Assembly: GCF_002278925.1 (NCBI RefSeq) | Contig: NZ_NCJH01000002.1 | Coordinates: 248,001-312,000 of the forward strand | DNA from: Polaromonas sp. 39-63-25 | GTDB lineage: Bacteria; Pseudomonadota; Gammaproteobacteria; Burkholderiales; Burkholderiaceae_C | Direction of reading: 5' to 3' | DNA: 64,000 bases | Part shown: in pieces, positions 8,581 through 17,753 of the stretch | How the letters are laid out: each line of letters opens with the position of its first letter | Numbering within the stretch: the stretch's first letter is position 1 | Notes under the pieces: model-generated | What the model was told of the DNA's origin: nothing | The model's input: only the letters and a program-made list of their open reading frames with translations | Database searches by the model: none | Translations under genes and position numbers: made by a program

Positions 8581-9747
8581 TCAGGCTGCCAGTTCTTTCA
8601 TCACCGCATACAGGTCCGCCTTGCCCTCGAAGCCGATGCCCGGCAATTCAGGCAGCGTGACGTAGCTGTCCACCACCTTCACACCATCGGGAAAACCGCC
8701 ATAGGGCTGGAACAGGTCCGGGTAGGACTCGTTGCCGCCCAGGCCCAGGCCGGCCGCAATCGCCAGGGACATCTGGTGGCCGCCGTGCGGAATGCAGCGT
8801 GTGGGCGACCAGCCATGCTCCTTGAGCATGTCCAGCGTGCGCAGGTATTCGACCAGGCCGTAGCTGAGCGCGCAGTCGAACTGCAGCCAGTCGCGGTCCG
8901 GGCGCATGCCGCCGTAACGGATCAGGTTGCGCGCGTCCTGCATGGAAAACAGGTTCTCGCCGGTGGCCATGGGCCCCGCGTAGTGCTGCGCCAGCTCGGC
9001 CTGCAAGGCGTAGTCCAGCGGGTCGCCGGCCTCCTCGTACCAGAACAGGTCGTAGTGAGACAGGGCCTTGGCGTAGGCGATGGCAGTCTTCAGGTCGAAG
9101 CGGCCATTCGCATCGACCGCCAGCTTCTGACCAGGGGCCAGCATGCCCAGCACCGCCTCGATGCGCCGGCAGTCGTCGGCCAGCGACGCGCCGCCTATTT
9201 TCATCTTCACCACCGCGTAACCGCGGTCCAGGTAGCTGCGCATCTCCATCATCAGCTTGGCGTCGTCCTTGCCCGGGTAGTAATAACCGCCGGCCGCGTA
9301 CACAAACACCTTGCGGTTCGGCGTGCCGTTGCCATACCGTTCGGCCAGCAGCTGGTACAGCGGCACGCCTTCAATCTTGGCCACGGCGTCCCAGACGGCC
9401 ATGTCGATGGTGCCGACGGCCACCGAACGTTCGCCGTGGCCGCCGGGTTTTTCATTGGTCATCATGGCGGCCCAAACCTTGTGCGGGTCGAGGTTGTCCC
9501 GGCTGTCGTCCAGCAGGCTGTCCGGCGCGGCTTCGAGGATGCGCGGCGCAAAACGCTCGCGGATCAGCCCGCCCTGGCCGTAACGGCCGTTGGAGTTGAA
9601 GCCGTAACCGACGACAGGTTTGCCGTCGCGGACCACGTCGGTGACGACGGCCACCAGGCTCAGTGTCATTTTCGAAAAGTCGATGTAGGCGTTGCGAATG
9701 TCGGACTTGATCGGCTGGGTGACTTCGCGGATGGCTGTAATCTTCAT
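8581..9747 (-). CDS. tarD: D(-)-tartrate dehydratase
   Basis: This enolase-superfamily enzyme dehydrates D-tartrate to oxaloacetate. The ATG at 9747 gives 388 residues, the family length; the open frame continues upstream into sequence that is not enolase-like. Much of the sequence matches what I recall of Bradyrhizobium TarD: SDIRNAYIDFSKM, VGYGFNSNGRYGQGGLIRER, VVKMKIGG (the KxK catalytic motif), VDANGRFD and WYEEAGDPLDYALQ (metal ligands), and CIPHGGHQMSL. It is divergent from a LysR gene with a 103-bp gap. A decayed copy of its C-terminus lies at 3050-3155. Confidence 0.92.
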   Translation of the reverse strand: MKITAIREVTQPIKSDIRNAYIDFSKMTLSLVAVVTDVVRDGKPVVGYGFNSNGRYGQGGLIRERFAPRILEAAPDSLLDDSRDNLDPHKVWAAMMTNEKPGGHGERSVAVGTIDMAVWDAVAKIEGVPLYQLLAERYGNGTPNRKVFVYAAGGYYYPGKDDAKLMMEMRSYLDRGYAVVKMKIGGASLADDCRRIEAVLGMLAPGQKLAVDANGRFDLKTAIAYAKALSHYDLFWYEEAGDPLDYALQAELAQHYAGPMATGENLFSMQDARNLIRYGGMRPDRDWLQFDCALSYGLVEYLRTLDMLKEHGWSPTRCIPHGGHQMSLAIAAGLGLGGNESYPDLFQPYGGFPDGVKVVDSYVTLPELPGIGFEGKADLYAVMKELAA

Positions 9748-9850
9748 GTCTTTGCTTTGCTGGAGGTGGGTGATGGGACTATCATCGGCGCCTCGCGTCC
9801 CGGCGTCCAATGCCGGTTTTTTCTTGTTCCATGCCCGCAAAGCACCGCCC

Positions 9851-10753
9851 ATGAACCTGACCTGGTTGGAGGATTTCCTGGCGCTCGCCAGCTCGGGCAA
9901 TTTCTCGCGCGCCGCCAGCGACCGCCACATGACACAGCCGGCCTTCAGCCGCCGCGTGCGGGCGCTGGAGGAGTGGCTGGGCGTCGCTCTGTTCGACCGC
10001 AGCACGCACCCCGTCACGATGACCGAGACCGGGCAGTGGTTCCAGTCGGTGGCGCAGGACATCCTCGCGCGTGTGGCCCGTGTGCCCGACGAGGCGCGGG
10101 CAGTGGCCGACGCCAGCTCCGCCACCCTGCGGTTTGCGTCCACCCACGCGTTGTCCTTCACTTTCCTGCCGACCTGGCTGCGCGGGCTGGAGGCCGGCGC
10201 GACTATGGGCCCGATCCAGCTCGTCTCGGACGTGATGCAGCAGTGCGAGGCGCTGATGCTGCAGGGGCGCATCCAGTTCCTGCTGTGTCACTGGCATGAA
10301 CAGGTGCCGGGCCGGCTGGACCCGGCGAGCCACCGCTCGGTGAAGCTGGGCGGCGACACCCTGGTGCCGGTCTCGAGCCCGGGGAAAAACGGCAAGCCCC
10401 AGCACCTGCTGTCGGCCAGCGGCAAACGAGCGCCCATCCTCGCCTACAGCAGCGAGTCCGGGCTGGGCCGCATCGTGCGCGCCCTGCGCAGCGGCGCGCT
10501 TGAAAAATCCCGCAGCGAGCCGGTGTTCACCGCGCATCTGGCCTCGGTGCTCAAGACCATGGCGCTGGACGGACGCGGCGTGGCCTGGTTGCCGCTCAGC
10601 CTGATCGCCGGGGAACTGGCCACGGGGCGGCTGGTCGCCGCCGGCGGCCCCGAGTGGGCGATTGAACTCGACATCCGGCTGTTCCGCAGCAATACCGCGC
10701 TGCCGCCGGCGGCCGAAAACTTCTGGCGCGGGGTGGCCGGTTCGCCGCGCTAG
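9851..10753 (+). CDS. LysR-family regulator, divergent from tarD
   Basis: This 300-residue regulator has an N-terminal winged helix-turn-helix (LEDFLALASSGNFSRAASDRHMTQPAFSRRVRALE) and a C-terminal effector domain. The ATG at 9851 is chosen because the helix-turn-helix starts at once, as in LysR proteins; the frame is open for 53 more upstream codons that overlap the tarD promoter. Its divergent position suggests that it controls tarD in response to tartrate or a related acid. Its TAG stop lies inside the tip of the inverted-repeat element that follows. Confidence 0.88.
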   Translation: MNLTWLEDFLALASSGNFSRAASDRHMTQPAFSRRVRALEEWLGVALFDRSTHPVTMTETGQWFQSVAQDILARVARVPDEARAVADASSATLRFASTHALSFTFLPTWLRGLEAGATMGPIQLVSDVMQQCEALMLQGRIQFLLCHWHEQVPGRLDPASHRSVKLGGDTLVPVSSPGKNGKPQHLLSASGKRAPILAYSSESGLGRIVRALRSGALEKSRSEPVFTAHLASVLKTMALDGRGVAWLPLSLIAGELATGRLVAAGGPEWAIELDIRLFRSNTALPPAAENFWRGVAGSPR

Positions 10754-10918
10754 GAGTCTGCGCGGCAGAAGGCGTCGAAGCGAAAAGCGGCCCCAGCGAG
10801 GACAGTTTTTGCCGGATTTGCAGCCCCATAGCCGTCGCTATGGGGCAATAAGCCGGCGAAAAATGGACCGCTGCGGTCGCTTTGCAGCCGACGATCCTTC
10901 TGCCGCGCAGACTCCTAG
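10750..10918. repeat. 169-bp element with 23-bp perfect terminal inverted repeats (MITE/REPIN-like)
   Basis: The left arm 10750-10772 (starting CTAGGAGTCTGCGCGG) and the right arm 10896-10918 are perfect reverse complements over 23 bp. Inside is a second palindrome, GCCCCATAGC-CGTC-GCTATGGGGC, flanked by pairing TTTTTGCCGG and CCGGCGAAAAA. The whole element could fold as one long hairpin. Both neighbouring convergent genes (LysR at 10753, sensor kinase at 10915) take their TAG stop codons from the element tips. It could be a non-autonomous mobile element that also acts as a two-way terminator. No target-site duplication is evident. Confidence 0.8.
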
Positions 10919-12684
10919 GACGCAGAGGCCTTTTCCGACAAGGGCGCAAACGTCATGAAAACCGAGGTACCCTCGCCCGGCACTGATTCCACCCATATCC
11001 GCTGGTGATGGCGGGCGACGATGCGTTGGCAGGTGGTCAGGCCAATGCCGGTTCCGCTGAACTCGCTGAGCGTATGGAAGCGCTGGAAGGGCTGGAACAG
11101 CAACTCGCCGTTGCCCGCATCGAAGCCCACACCATTGTCCTGAATCCGGACGATCACTTCGGCACCCGCCGCATCCACCAGGAGCTGGACGTGCGCATCC
11201 TCACGCTTGCCGGTGAATTTCCAGGCGTTGCCCAGCAAGTTGGTCAGCAGCGGCCGCATCAGCCCGGCGTCCGCACAGACATGCAGCGAGGCCGGCGCGT
11301 CAAAACGCAGCTTGCGCTCGGGCTCCTGCTGCCTGAACTCCTCCATGATGTCCTGTGCGATGGGGACCAGGTCCACGTCCACGAGGGTCAGCACCGTGGT
11401 GGACACCCGAGACAGGGACAGCAGGTCATTGACCAGGCTGGCCATCTGTTTGGCCGCTCGCTCGATGCGGGCGGTCAGCCTGGCGCCGTCCTCGTCCAGC
11501 ACATTGGCGTAGCGCTTCTGGAGAATCTGGGTGAACCCGACCACCGAGACCAGCGGTGACTTCAGGTCGTGCGCAATGGTTCGTGCAAAAGCGTCGAGTT
11601 CGGCATTGACGCGCACCAGTTCGGAGGTGCGCTGCGCCACCAGCCGTTCCAGCTCCAGGTGGCTCTCGGCCCGCCGGGCTTCGTACTCCTTGGCCGCCGT
11701 GATGTCCTTGAGAATGCCGCCCATCAGGGTCACCAGCCCTTCCTCATCGACGATGAGCCGTTTGCAATCCAATACCCACTTGATCGCGCCCGAGGTAGCA
11801 AGAATCCGGTATTCGCAACCTGCTTCCCCAACAGCCTGCAGCGCGGCATACGAGGCTTGGGCAATGGCCACATCGTCCGGATGAACCACCTGGAGCCAGA
11901 GATCCGGGTTGGCCACCATCTGCTCCGGAGTCCATCCACAGATCTGTTCGATGGCGGGACTGACATACAGCATGGTCCGGCCATCGGCCGACGCGATCCA
12001 CAGCGCATCGGACAGGCTCTGGTGCAGCTGGCGAAACTGCGCCTGCTGGCGCTCAAGGGCGCGTTTGGACAACACATCCGCCGTCACGTCAAGGGCCATC
12101 ACCGTGGCGGCCTCACGCTGGAGAAACTCGACGGTGTGCAGGGTGAGATGCACAAAAACAAGCTCGCCGGACTTCTTGCGGTGCCGCACCACACCGATGT
12201 CGTGGTGCCCAGGCACGGCGTTACGCTTGGTCTTGAGCATGAGCGGCAGGTCCTCTGCCGGTCGAATGTCCCCCAGGGTCATCTGCAGGAACTCTTCCTG
12301 CGAATAGCCGTAATACCGCGTGGCAGCCTCGTTCACCGCCAGGAAGCGAAGCGTCTCCCGGTCATACACCCACATCGGTTGGGGGTGCTGCACGAACAGG
12401 TCGCGCACATGCAGTTCCATGGCATCGGCCCGGTCGCGCGCATCGAATATCCGCCGGTAGCCCGCATTGACCAGAAAGATCAGTCCCAGGGAGGTGCCGA
12501 TGACATAGAACACCCCCTTGTAGCGCTGGACCGCTGCCAGCCACTCGGGGTCGGCTGAAAGGGATGCAACAAAGGTATCCGAAGCGAGAATCCAGAGAAT
12601 TCCAAGCGCGGCATAGAGCAGGCCGATGCCCAAGGCGAGCCGAAACCCATACGACGTCCAGACTGCTTTCATTTCCTTCTGCAT
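10915..12684 (-). CDS. Membrane PAS sensor histidine kinase
   Basis: It senses an unknown signal and autophosphorylates on histidine. From the chosen ATG (12684, weak AGTGAG upstream) it is 589 residues; earlier starts at 12714 (ATG) or 12741 (TTG) are possible. Two transmembrane helices near the N-terminus (RLALGIGLLYAALGILWIL and GVFYVIGTSLGLIFLV) bracket a short periplasmic loop. Two PAS domains, a coiled coil, HisKA with the phosphorylated His in IAHDLKSPL, and an ATPase domain (NLLGNAWKFT, DNGVGFD, GTGIGLT) follow. The architecture resembles phytochrome/NtrY-like kinases without a receiver. No response regulator is adjacent; the nearest receiver protein is the HD-GYP gene on the same strand. 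Confidence 0.87.
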   Translation of the reverse strand: MQKEMKAVWTSYGFRLALGIGLLYAALGILWILASDTFVASLSADPEWLAAVQRYKGVFYVIGTSLGLIFLVNAGYRRIFDARDRADAMELHVRDLFVQHPQPMWVYDRETLRFLAVNEAATRYYGYSQEEFLQMTLGDIRPAEDLPLMLKTKRNAVPGHHDIGVVRHRKKSGELVFVHLTLHTVEFLQREAATVMALDVTADVLSKRALERQQAQFRQLHQSLSDALWIASADGRTMLYVSPAIEQICGWTPEQMVANPDLWLQVVHPDDVAIAQASYAALQAVGEAGCEYRILATSGAIKWVLDCKRLIVDEEGLVTLMGGILKDITAAKEYEARRAESHLELERLVAQRTSELVRVNAELDAFARTIAHDLKSPLVSVVGFTQILQKRYANVLDEDGARLTARIERAAKQMASLVNDLLSLSRVSTTVLTLVDVDLVPIAQDIMEEFRQQEPERKLRFDAPASLHVCADAGLMRPLLTNLLGNAWKFTGKREDAHVQLLVDAAGAEVIVRIQDNGVGFDAGNGELLFQPFQRFHTLSEFSGTGIGLTTCQRIVARHHQRIWVESVPGEGTSVFMTFAPLSEKASAS

Positions 12685-12882
12685 CGCAAGCTCACTGGGG
12701 TCCTTCAGGAGCATGGCCCATAGAGGCCGCTGTTCCGGCAATAAGTGGTGCGCCGGCGTTTTGCATACAAGCGTCCGGCGGGATCAGGCCGTAAGTCTGA
12801 ACGGCCTGAGATCACCATAACACGGCCACAGCCCTGCCTGTGTAGGCGCCCATCCTGAAAAGCGGTGCCAAGGGCCAGGTCG

Positions 12883-12976
12883 CTATTCCCCGAACAGGCC
12901 CTCAATCACCCCTCGCAGCCAGCGGTTGCCGGGGTCCGCTTCAAAACGTTTGCTCCAATGCAGGGACACCGTGAAG
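12883..12976 (-). pseudogene. Decayed LysR C-terminal tail (copy of the 17754-18653 gene end)
   Basis: Read leftwards, this encodes DFTVSLHWSKRFEADPGNRW then LRGVIEGLFGE and stop at 12883-12885. It nearly matches the last 31 residues of the LysR protein at 17754-18653 (DFTVCLHWSKRF..., EDLFRE). Nothing of the upstream 270 residues is present. It abuts a second remnant head to head at 12977. Promoter sequence of the adjacent sensor kinase must lie in the rest of the 12685-12882 gap. Confidence 0.85.
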
Positions 12977-13124
12977 TCGCACACCGACAAGGCTCTGTAT
13001 GCGGCAAATCCGGGGGGCGCAATTGTGTACGGATATGGGATTCGTCAATGTAGACGCCCGCTGCCGGGACTTCAGACCCGGCTTCGATGGCGGCTGCCCA
13101 AGCGGCCGATGCCGGCCGAAAACA
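12977..13124 (+). pseudogene. Decayed diguanylate-cyclase tail plus 3' flank (copy of 2729-2876)
   Basis: The segment starts TDKALYAA and, after one deleted base near 13002, continues SGGRNCVRIWDSSM with a stop at 13051-13053, as in the cyclase at 1907-2803. The match extends about 70 bp past the stop. Its 5' edge is fused within a base or two to the inverted LysR tail, so two unrelated gene ends were joined at their truncated sides. Confidence 0.85.
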
Positions 13125-13132
13125 GTGTTCAG

Positions 13133-16100
13133 TCAGGCGGAAAACACAAATCGTTTTTCCGAAAAAACCCGAACGCAGGCATCGACTACCGCGGCGTCAT
13201 AGACGGAATCCCGGCCGCGTTCTATTTCCTTCAGCGCCATGTCGATCCCCAGCGCCGCCCGGTAGGGTCGATGCGAAGCCATCGCCTCGACCACGTCCGC
13301 CACCCCAATGATCCGCGACTCCAGCAGGATTTGCTCACCCTTGAGCCCCTGCGGATAACCCGAGCCGTCCTGCCTTTCGTGATGCTGCCAAACCATGGTG
13401 GCGATGGGCCAGGGAAATTTGATGTCCTTGAGAATGTCGTAGCCAGCCTGCGCGTGATTCTTGACGAGCATCAATTCGAGGTTCGTCAGCTTGGTCGGCT
13501 TGGATAGAATTTCCGCAGGGACGCCGATTTTCCCAACGTCGTGAATGCTCGCAGCGAGTTCGATGCCGCGAATCGTTCCTTCCGGCAATCCCAGCTCATT
13601 CGCGATGGCAACGGCCAGTTGCCCGACACGCCGTTGATGGCCGGCCGTGTAGGCGTCGCGCATTTCCACGGTGGCGGCGATGGCCTTGATGGAGTCTTCC
13701 AGGCTCTGCATGAGGATCTCGGCATCGCGCATGTGCTCGTCGACGATACGGTCATGCTCAATGCGGGTACGCAGGGTCTGGATGCCGAAGGCCAGGTCTG
13801 CGGCGAGTTCCTGCAACAACGTGACTTCAGCTTCATTGAAGGCGTCCGGCTCCGACGCATAAATGGTCAGCACACCCAATATGCCCGCAGAATTCTTGAG
13901 CGGCAGCGCAATGCTGGACTGATAGCCGCGCGGCCGTGCCGCCTCTTGCCACGGCGCCATTGCCGGGTCGGTCAGGAAGTGCTGGTTGACCTGGACGGTG
14001 CCGGTACGTATGGCCATCCCGATTGGCCCGCGGCCGAATTCGTTGTCCGCCCAGCTGATTTTCGCCGCCGCCAGATAGCCCTCCTCGTGGCCAAAATGGG
14101 CCACCGGGCGCACGGTCTTTGCCGCGTCCTGCTCGGGGTAGCCGACCCAGGCCATGCGGTAGCCGCCTGTTTCCACGACAAGCCGGCAAATGGAATCAAG
14201 AAGCCCGGATTCGCTTGTGGCACGCACGAGCGCCACGTTGCAGGCGCTGAGTGTGTGCAAGGCGCGGTTGGCTTTGTCCAGCGTCAGTCCGGCCTGCTTG
14301 CGCTCGGTGATATCTCGCACGGTAATCACGATACCGGCTACATCGGGATCATCAAGGAGGTTTTTCGCCAGAGCTTCGACCTCAACTTGCTTCCCATCCT
14401 TGCGCACCATACTCACTTCAACCCTGAACCATTGGTCAGGGTTGGCGAAAGCTTCTGCCATGGCGCCCCGAATCAGAGGCAGAGATTCCGCAGACACGAA
14501 ATCCGTTACCGGCTTCCCGAGCACCTCTGCGGTTGTCCAGCCGGTCAATTGTTTCCCAGGCTCATTGCGGTAGAGCACGGTTCCCGCGCGATCCATCAGG
14601 AGGAACACCTCCGATCCGCCCTCAATCATTTTTCGATAGTAGCGTTCCTTTCGCTCCAAGGCCTCCTGGGCCTGCTTGCGCTCGGTGATGTCGCGCGCTA
14701 TGGAAATTATGTAAGCCCGATCCAGCTGGACGTAGCCGAGGTTGACTTCAACCGGAAACTCGGAGCCGTCCTTGCGCCGGTGGCGGCCTTCATAGATCAG
14801 TGAACCCAATTTCCGAAGCCCCTGCGACTGTTCTGCGGCTCTGGACCGATCCAGCGTTGGATCGATGTCGAAAGCGCTCAGGGACAGCAGTTCTTCCCGG
14901 CTGTAACCGAGATCCAGGCAGGCCTTCTGATTGACATCGAGAAACCGATATGTTTGCGGGTCCAGCACCTCGATGGCATCGGTCGATCGATCAACCAAGG
15001 CTCGAAACAGCTTCTGTCCTTCCTCGGAATTCTTGCGCTCGGTGATGTCCCAGATGATGCCGTTGATCCTCGCCGGCCGGCCCTTGTCATCGCGGACCAG
15101 CCTGCCGCGGGCCGTGATGGCGTGGACACTTCCGTCCGGCCAGACTGCGCGGTACTCCGGTTCGTACGGTACCTCCTGCTCCAGGGTCCGGGCCAGTGCG
15201 GCCTTGACCGTCTCCCGGTCATCGGGATGGATCGCCCCGAGGAACTCCTCCGCGGTCCCGTTAAAAGTCGCGGGATCGAGACCCAGCAAACGGCAGACCT
15301 GCTCATCGAAATACCGTCTGTTCTCGATCATGTCAAAGTGCCATACGCCCATTCTGGCTGAGCGCAGCGCAAGATCGAGCCGCGCCTGGTTCTCGCTCAA
15401 TGCTTCCTCGGCCCGCTTGCGCTCGGTGATGTCCCGGTAGAGACCCAGCATGCCGATGACCTGCTGGCTTTCATCACGCAGTGGCACCTTGGAGGTGCTC
15501 AGCCAGATCGTGTTGCCGTCCGGTGTGGTCTGGAGTTCTTCGTAATCCAGCTTGGGCTGGCCCGATTCCATCACGGCCTGATCGTCGGCGCGGTACAACT
15601 CGGCCTGATCCTTCCAGCCCATTTCAAAATCGGTCTTGCCAATCAATTCGTCAGGTCTGGCGTGCCCGGCATCTTTCGCAAACTCGGTATTGCAACCCAG
15701 ATAGCGCGAATCGCGATCCTTCCAGAAGATGCGGCCTGGCACATATTCCACGACGGACTGCAGCAATTCCATCGATTTCCGGAGCGCCGTTTCGGCCTGC
15801 TTGCGCTCGGTGATGTCGATCGCAGTGCCAACCCATTCGTGCACACCGCCCGACGCGTCGAGAACCGGCACGCCGCGCGCGAAAAAGTTCCGGTAAATTC
15901 CGTCATGCCGGAGCATGCGATATTCCACCTCGTACACGCCCTTGCGCTCCACCGCCTCGCGCCATATCTGCGCGGCGCGCTCCCGATCATCCGGGTGCAG
16001 GGCCTCGCTCCAGCCCCTGCCCTTTACCTGATCTTCGCTCTGGCCGGTGAATGCCCGCCACGACGGAATATCCTCCACCACCACGCCGTCGGCGCCGGTG

Positions 16101-16861
16101 ACCCAAGCGAGTTGACCCGTGAGCTCGATGTAGGAACGGTAGCGCGCCTCGCTCTTCTTGAGAGCCTCCTCGGACCGCTTTCGCTCGGTGATGTCGAGCA
16201 TGTAGATGCGGACCAGGTCGCTTTGCGGGACCGGGTAAAGGAATTGCTCGAATGTTGTGCTCCCGACCCTGAGCTCGCGCACCACCTCCGGCCGCTCGCC
16301 GCTCCCCATCGCGGCCGGGACCGCGACATCCCCCAGCGCGCCGGGGACGGGCTGCGCCACGGCCAGCTCCGGAAACAGCCTCTCGGCCACCGGGTTCAGA
16401 TAAGTGATCTCCCCGGCGGCATTGACCTCAAGCACGGGGTTGGGATTCATCCCGGGGAAGGATGCCAGCTGCAGAATCCGCTGCTGGGTTTGCTGCTGGT
16501 CCAGAGCACGATGGATGTGGCGCAGCAACTTGTCGATGTCGCAGGGTTTCAGCAGATAGGAGAATGCGCCCTTGTTGGTCGACTCGACCGCCGTATCCAG
16601 TGAGGCATGATCGGTCAGGACAATCGCCTCGGTGAGGGGTGTGGCGAGTTTGATGCGCCCCATTAGCTCGATGCCCAACATGTCCGGCAGCTCGAGTTCG
16701 ATCAACGCCACGTTCACAAAAGCGCGCTCTGCCTCCGCCATGGCTTGCGCCCCGGTTTCTGCGGTCGCCACCTCATAGCCCTCGATGCGCAGGATGCCTG
16801 AGAGCATCCTCCTGAGATCCTCGTCGTCGTCCACCACCAGTATTCTGGGAATATTCTTCAC
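13133..16861 (-). CDS. Receiver / multi-PAS / GAF / HD-GYP cyclic di-GMP phosphodiesterase
   Basis: This 1242-residue protein probably hydrolyses cyclic di-GMP. The N-terminal receiver (about 5-120) keeps the acidic pocket DDD at 11-13 and the Lys of LLKP, but the usual phospho-accepting Asp is Glu55 (ALIELELPD). Six PAS/PAC modules follow, each ending in a DITERK motif (near residues 217, 345, 470, 600, 725 and 850). Next is a GAF domain of about 150 residues, then a canonical HD-GYP domain with HDVGKIGVP and HHERQDGSGYP. The start is GTG at 16859-16861, overlapping the stop of the small upstream gene by 4 bp (GTGA). The Glu at the receiver site suggests phosphorylation-independent or altered control. 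Confidence 0.9.
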   Translation of the reverse strand: MKNIPRILVVDDDEDLRRMLSGILRIEGYEVATAETGAQAMAEAERAFVNVALIELELPDMLGIELMGRIKLATPLTEAIVLTDHASLDTAVESTNKGAFSYLLKPCDIDKLLRHIHRALDQQQTQQRILQLASFPGMNPNPVLEVNAAGEITYLNPVAERLFPELAVAQPVPGALGDVAVPAAMGSGERPEVVRELRVGSTTFEQFLYPVPQSDLVRIYMLDITERKRSEEALKKSEARYRSYIELTGQLAWVTGADGVVVEDIPSWRAFTGQSEDQVKGRGWSEALHPDDRERAAQIWREAVERKGVYEVEYRMLRHDGIYRNFFARGVPVLDASGGVHEWVGTAIDITERKQAETALRKSMELLQSVVEYVPGRIFWKDRDSRYLGCNTEFAKDAGHARPDELIGKTDFEMGWKDQAELYRADDQAVMESGQPKLDYEELQTTPDGNTIWLSTSKVPLRDESQQVIGMLGLYRDITERKRAEEALSENQARLDLALRSARMGVWHFDMIENRRYFDEQVCRLLGLDPATFNGTAEEFLGAIHPDDRETVKAALARTLEQEVPYEPEYRAVWPDGSVHAITARGRLVRDDKGRPARINGIIWDITERKNSEEGQKLFRALVDRSTDAIEVLDPQTYRFLDVNQKACLDLGYSREELLSLSAFDIDPTLDRSRAAEQSQGLRKLGSLIYEGRHRRKDGSEFPVEVNLGYVQLDRAYIISIARDITERKQAQEALERKERYYRKMIEGGSEVFLLMDRAGTVLYRNEPGKQLTGWTTAEVLGKPVTDFVSAESLPLIRGAMAEAFANPDQWFRVEVSMVRKDGKQVEVEALAKNLLDDPDVAGIVITVRDITERKQAGLTLDKANRALHTLSACNVALVRATSESGLLDSICRLVVETGGYRMAWVGYPEQDAAKTVRPVAHFGHEEGYLAAAKISWADNEFGRGPIGMAIRTGTVQVNQHFLTDPAMAPWQEAARPRGYQSSIALPLKNSAGILGVLTIYASEPDAFNEAEVTLLQELAADLAFGIQTLRTRIEHDRIVDEHMRDAEILMQSLEDSIKAIAATVEMRDAYTAGHQRRVGQLAVAIANELGLPEGTIRGIELAASIHDVGKIGVPAEILSKPTKLTNLELMLVKNHAQAGYDILKDIKFPWPIATMVWQHHERQDGSGYPQGLKGEQILLESRIIGVADVVEAMASHRPYRAALGIDMALKEIERGRDSVYDAAVVDACVRVFSEKRFVFSA

Positions 16862-17034
16862 TTGGAAAGCACCTCACTGGCCAGAATTTCGACACCATTC
16901 CTGTCCGGCACCTTCGCGAACAACTCCCGCATGTGAGGCAAGTTCTCCGGTCGAATGATGAGCGGAAAAGGACGGCCTATCCATTCACCCGCTTGGGTAG
17001 CATTCTCCTCTCCCCGCAGTTTGATGGTTTTCAT
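16858..17034 (-). CDS. Small protein translationally coupled to the HD-GYP gene
   Basis: This 58-residue protein starts MKTIKLRGEENATQAGEWIG and has no recognised domain, signal peptide or membrane segment. The ATG at 17034 has GGGGTG six bases upstream. Its TGA stop overlaps the GTG start of the receiver/HD-GYP gene, the arrangement expected of a co-translated partner. It could be a small regulator or sensor subunit of that protein. Function unknown. Confidence 0.6.
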   Translation of the reverse strand: MKTIKLRGEENATQAGEWIGRPFPLIIRPENLPHMRELFAKVPDRNGVEILASEVLSK

Positions 17035-17470
17035 TTGGATCACCCCAGTCGCCCTTGTCTACTTTGGACCGCATGTGGCCGCCTGCGGCCGTTCATCGTT
17101 CCGGCAAGCTGCTGCGGGTTGACTTCGCTCATCCACCTTCAGACAACACGGTGGCGTTGAATACAAAGGGCATGGTAAGCGCTTTCCCGGCTCTCCGATA
17201 TCCTCCAAATAGGGGGTTCAGGCATCGTGGAGAAAGGGCGAGAGGAGACCGGATTCATATCGAGTTGGCTTTGCCAAACCAAGGATGTGCTCGTGGTGCT
17301 TGAGGTGCTTGAGAAATATCAAGCCACCGTTCATCCGGCGTCCAATAGTGATCAGCATGTTCTGCCGTTGTTGCCCCGGACCTGCGTGCCTGCCAGTCCT
17401 TCGACATGACAGCGCCTGATCCCCTCCCCTTTGAACCCAGGCAGCTTCACCAGGCCTGCAACCCTGAACA

Positions 17471-17737
17471 ATTCGTTTCGGCTTCGCATTCAGGGACGAG
17501 GCGCAGGCCTGTTGGCAATATCCCGTTCCTGGGCCGCGGCTCAGGCAATGTATTGAACGCGTACTGGTAATCGAGGAAAAATCCGCGTTGAAAATTTTTG
17601 GTGCGACGGCCGGCCTCAAGTTCCACGCCTGCCTGACGCTGTTTGCGCAGGAGGCGCCGCAGGAATCCCTGTTCGGCCGGGCATTGGCAAAATATCTCTC
17701 CGGTGTACCGGACCCGGGTACCCTGGAACTTCTTTGA
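17471..17737 (+). pseudogene. DUF1810-family remnant (C-terminal part)
   Basis: The frame reads FGFAFRDEAQACWQYPVPGPRL, then KSALKIFG, KFHACLTLFAQ and FGRALAKYLSGVPDPGTLELL with a stop at 17735-17737. This follows the DUF1810 pattern (FGIaslDEAraYL.HPvLGpRL...LTLFA...PDP.TL.LL). The usual N-terminal half is absent and no start codon or ribosome site is visible, so it is probably a dead fragment. The rest of the 17035-17753 gap holds the promoter of the HD-GYP operon at its left end and nothing else I recognise. Confidence 0.6.
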
Positions 17738-17753
17738 CGGCTGCGGCCCCGCA

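Noticed and set aside
10750-10918. Insertion sequence with transposase
   Set aside because: The element is only 169 bp and has no coding capacity; at most it is a non-autonomous element.
13133-16861. Several frameshifted genes instead of one 1242-residue protein
   Set aside because: The frame is continuous with a recurring PAS/PAC pattern ending in DITERK and intact receiver and HD-GYP domains at the ends.
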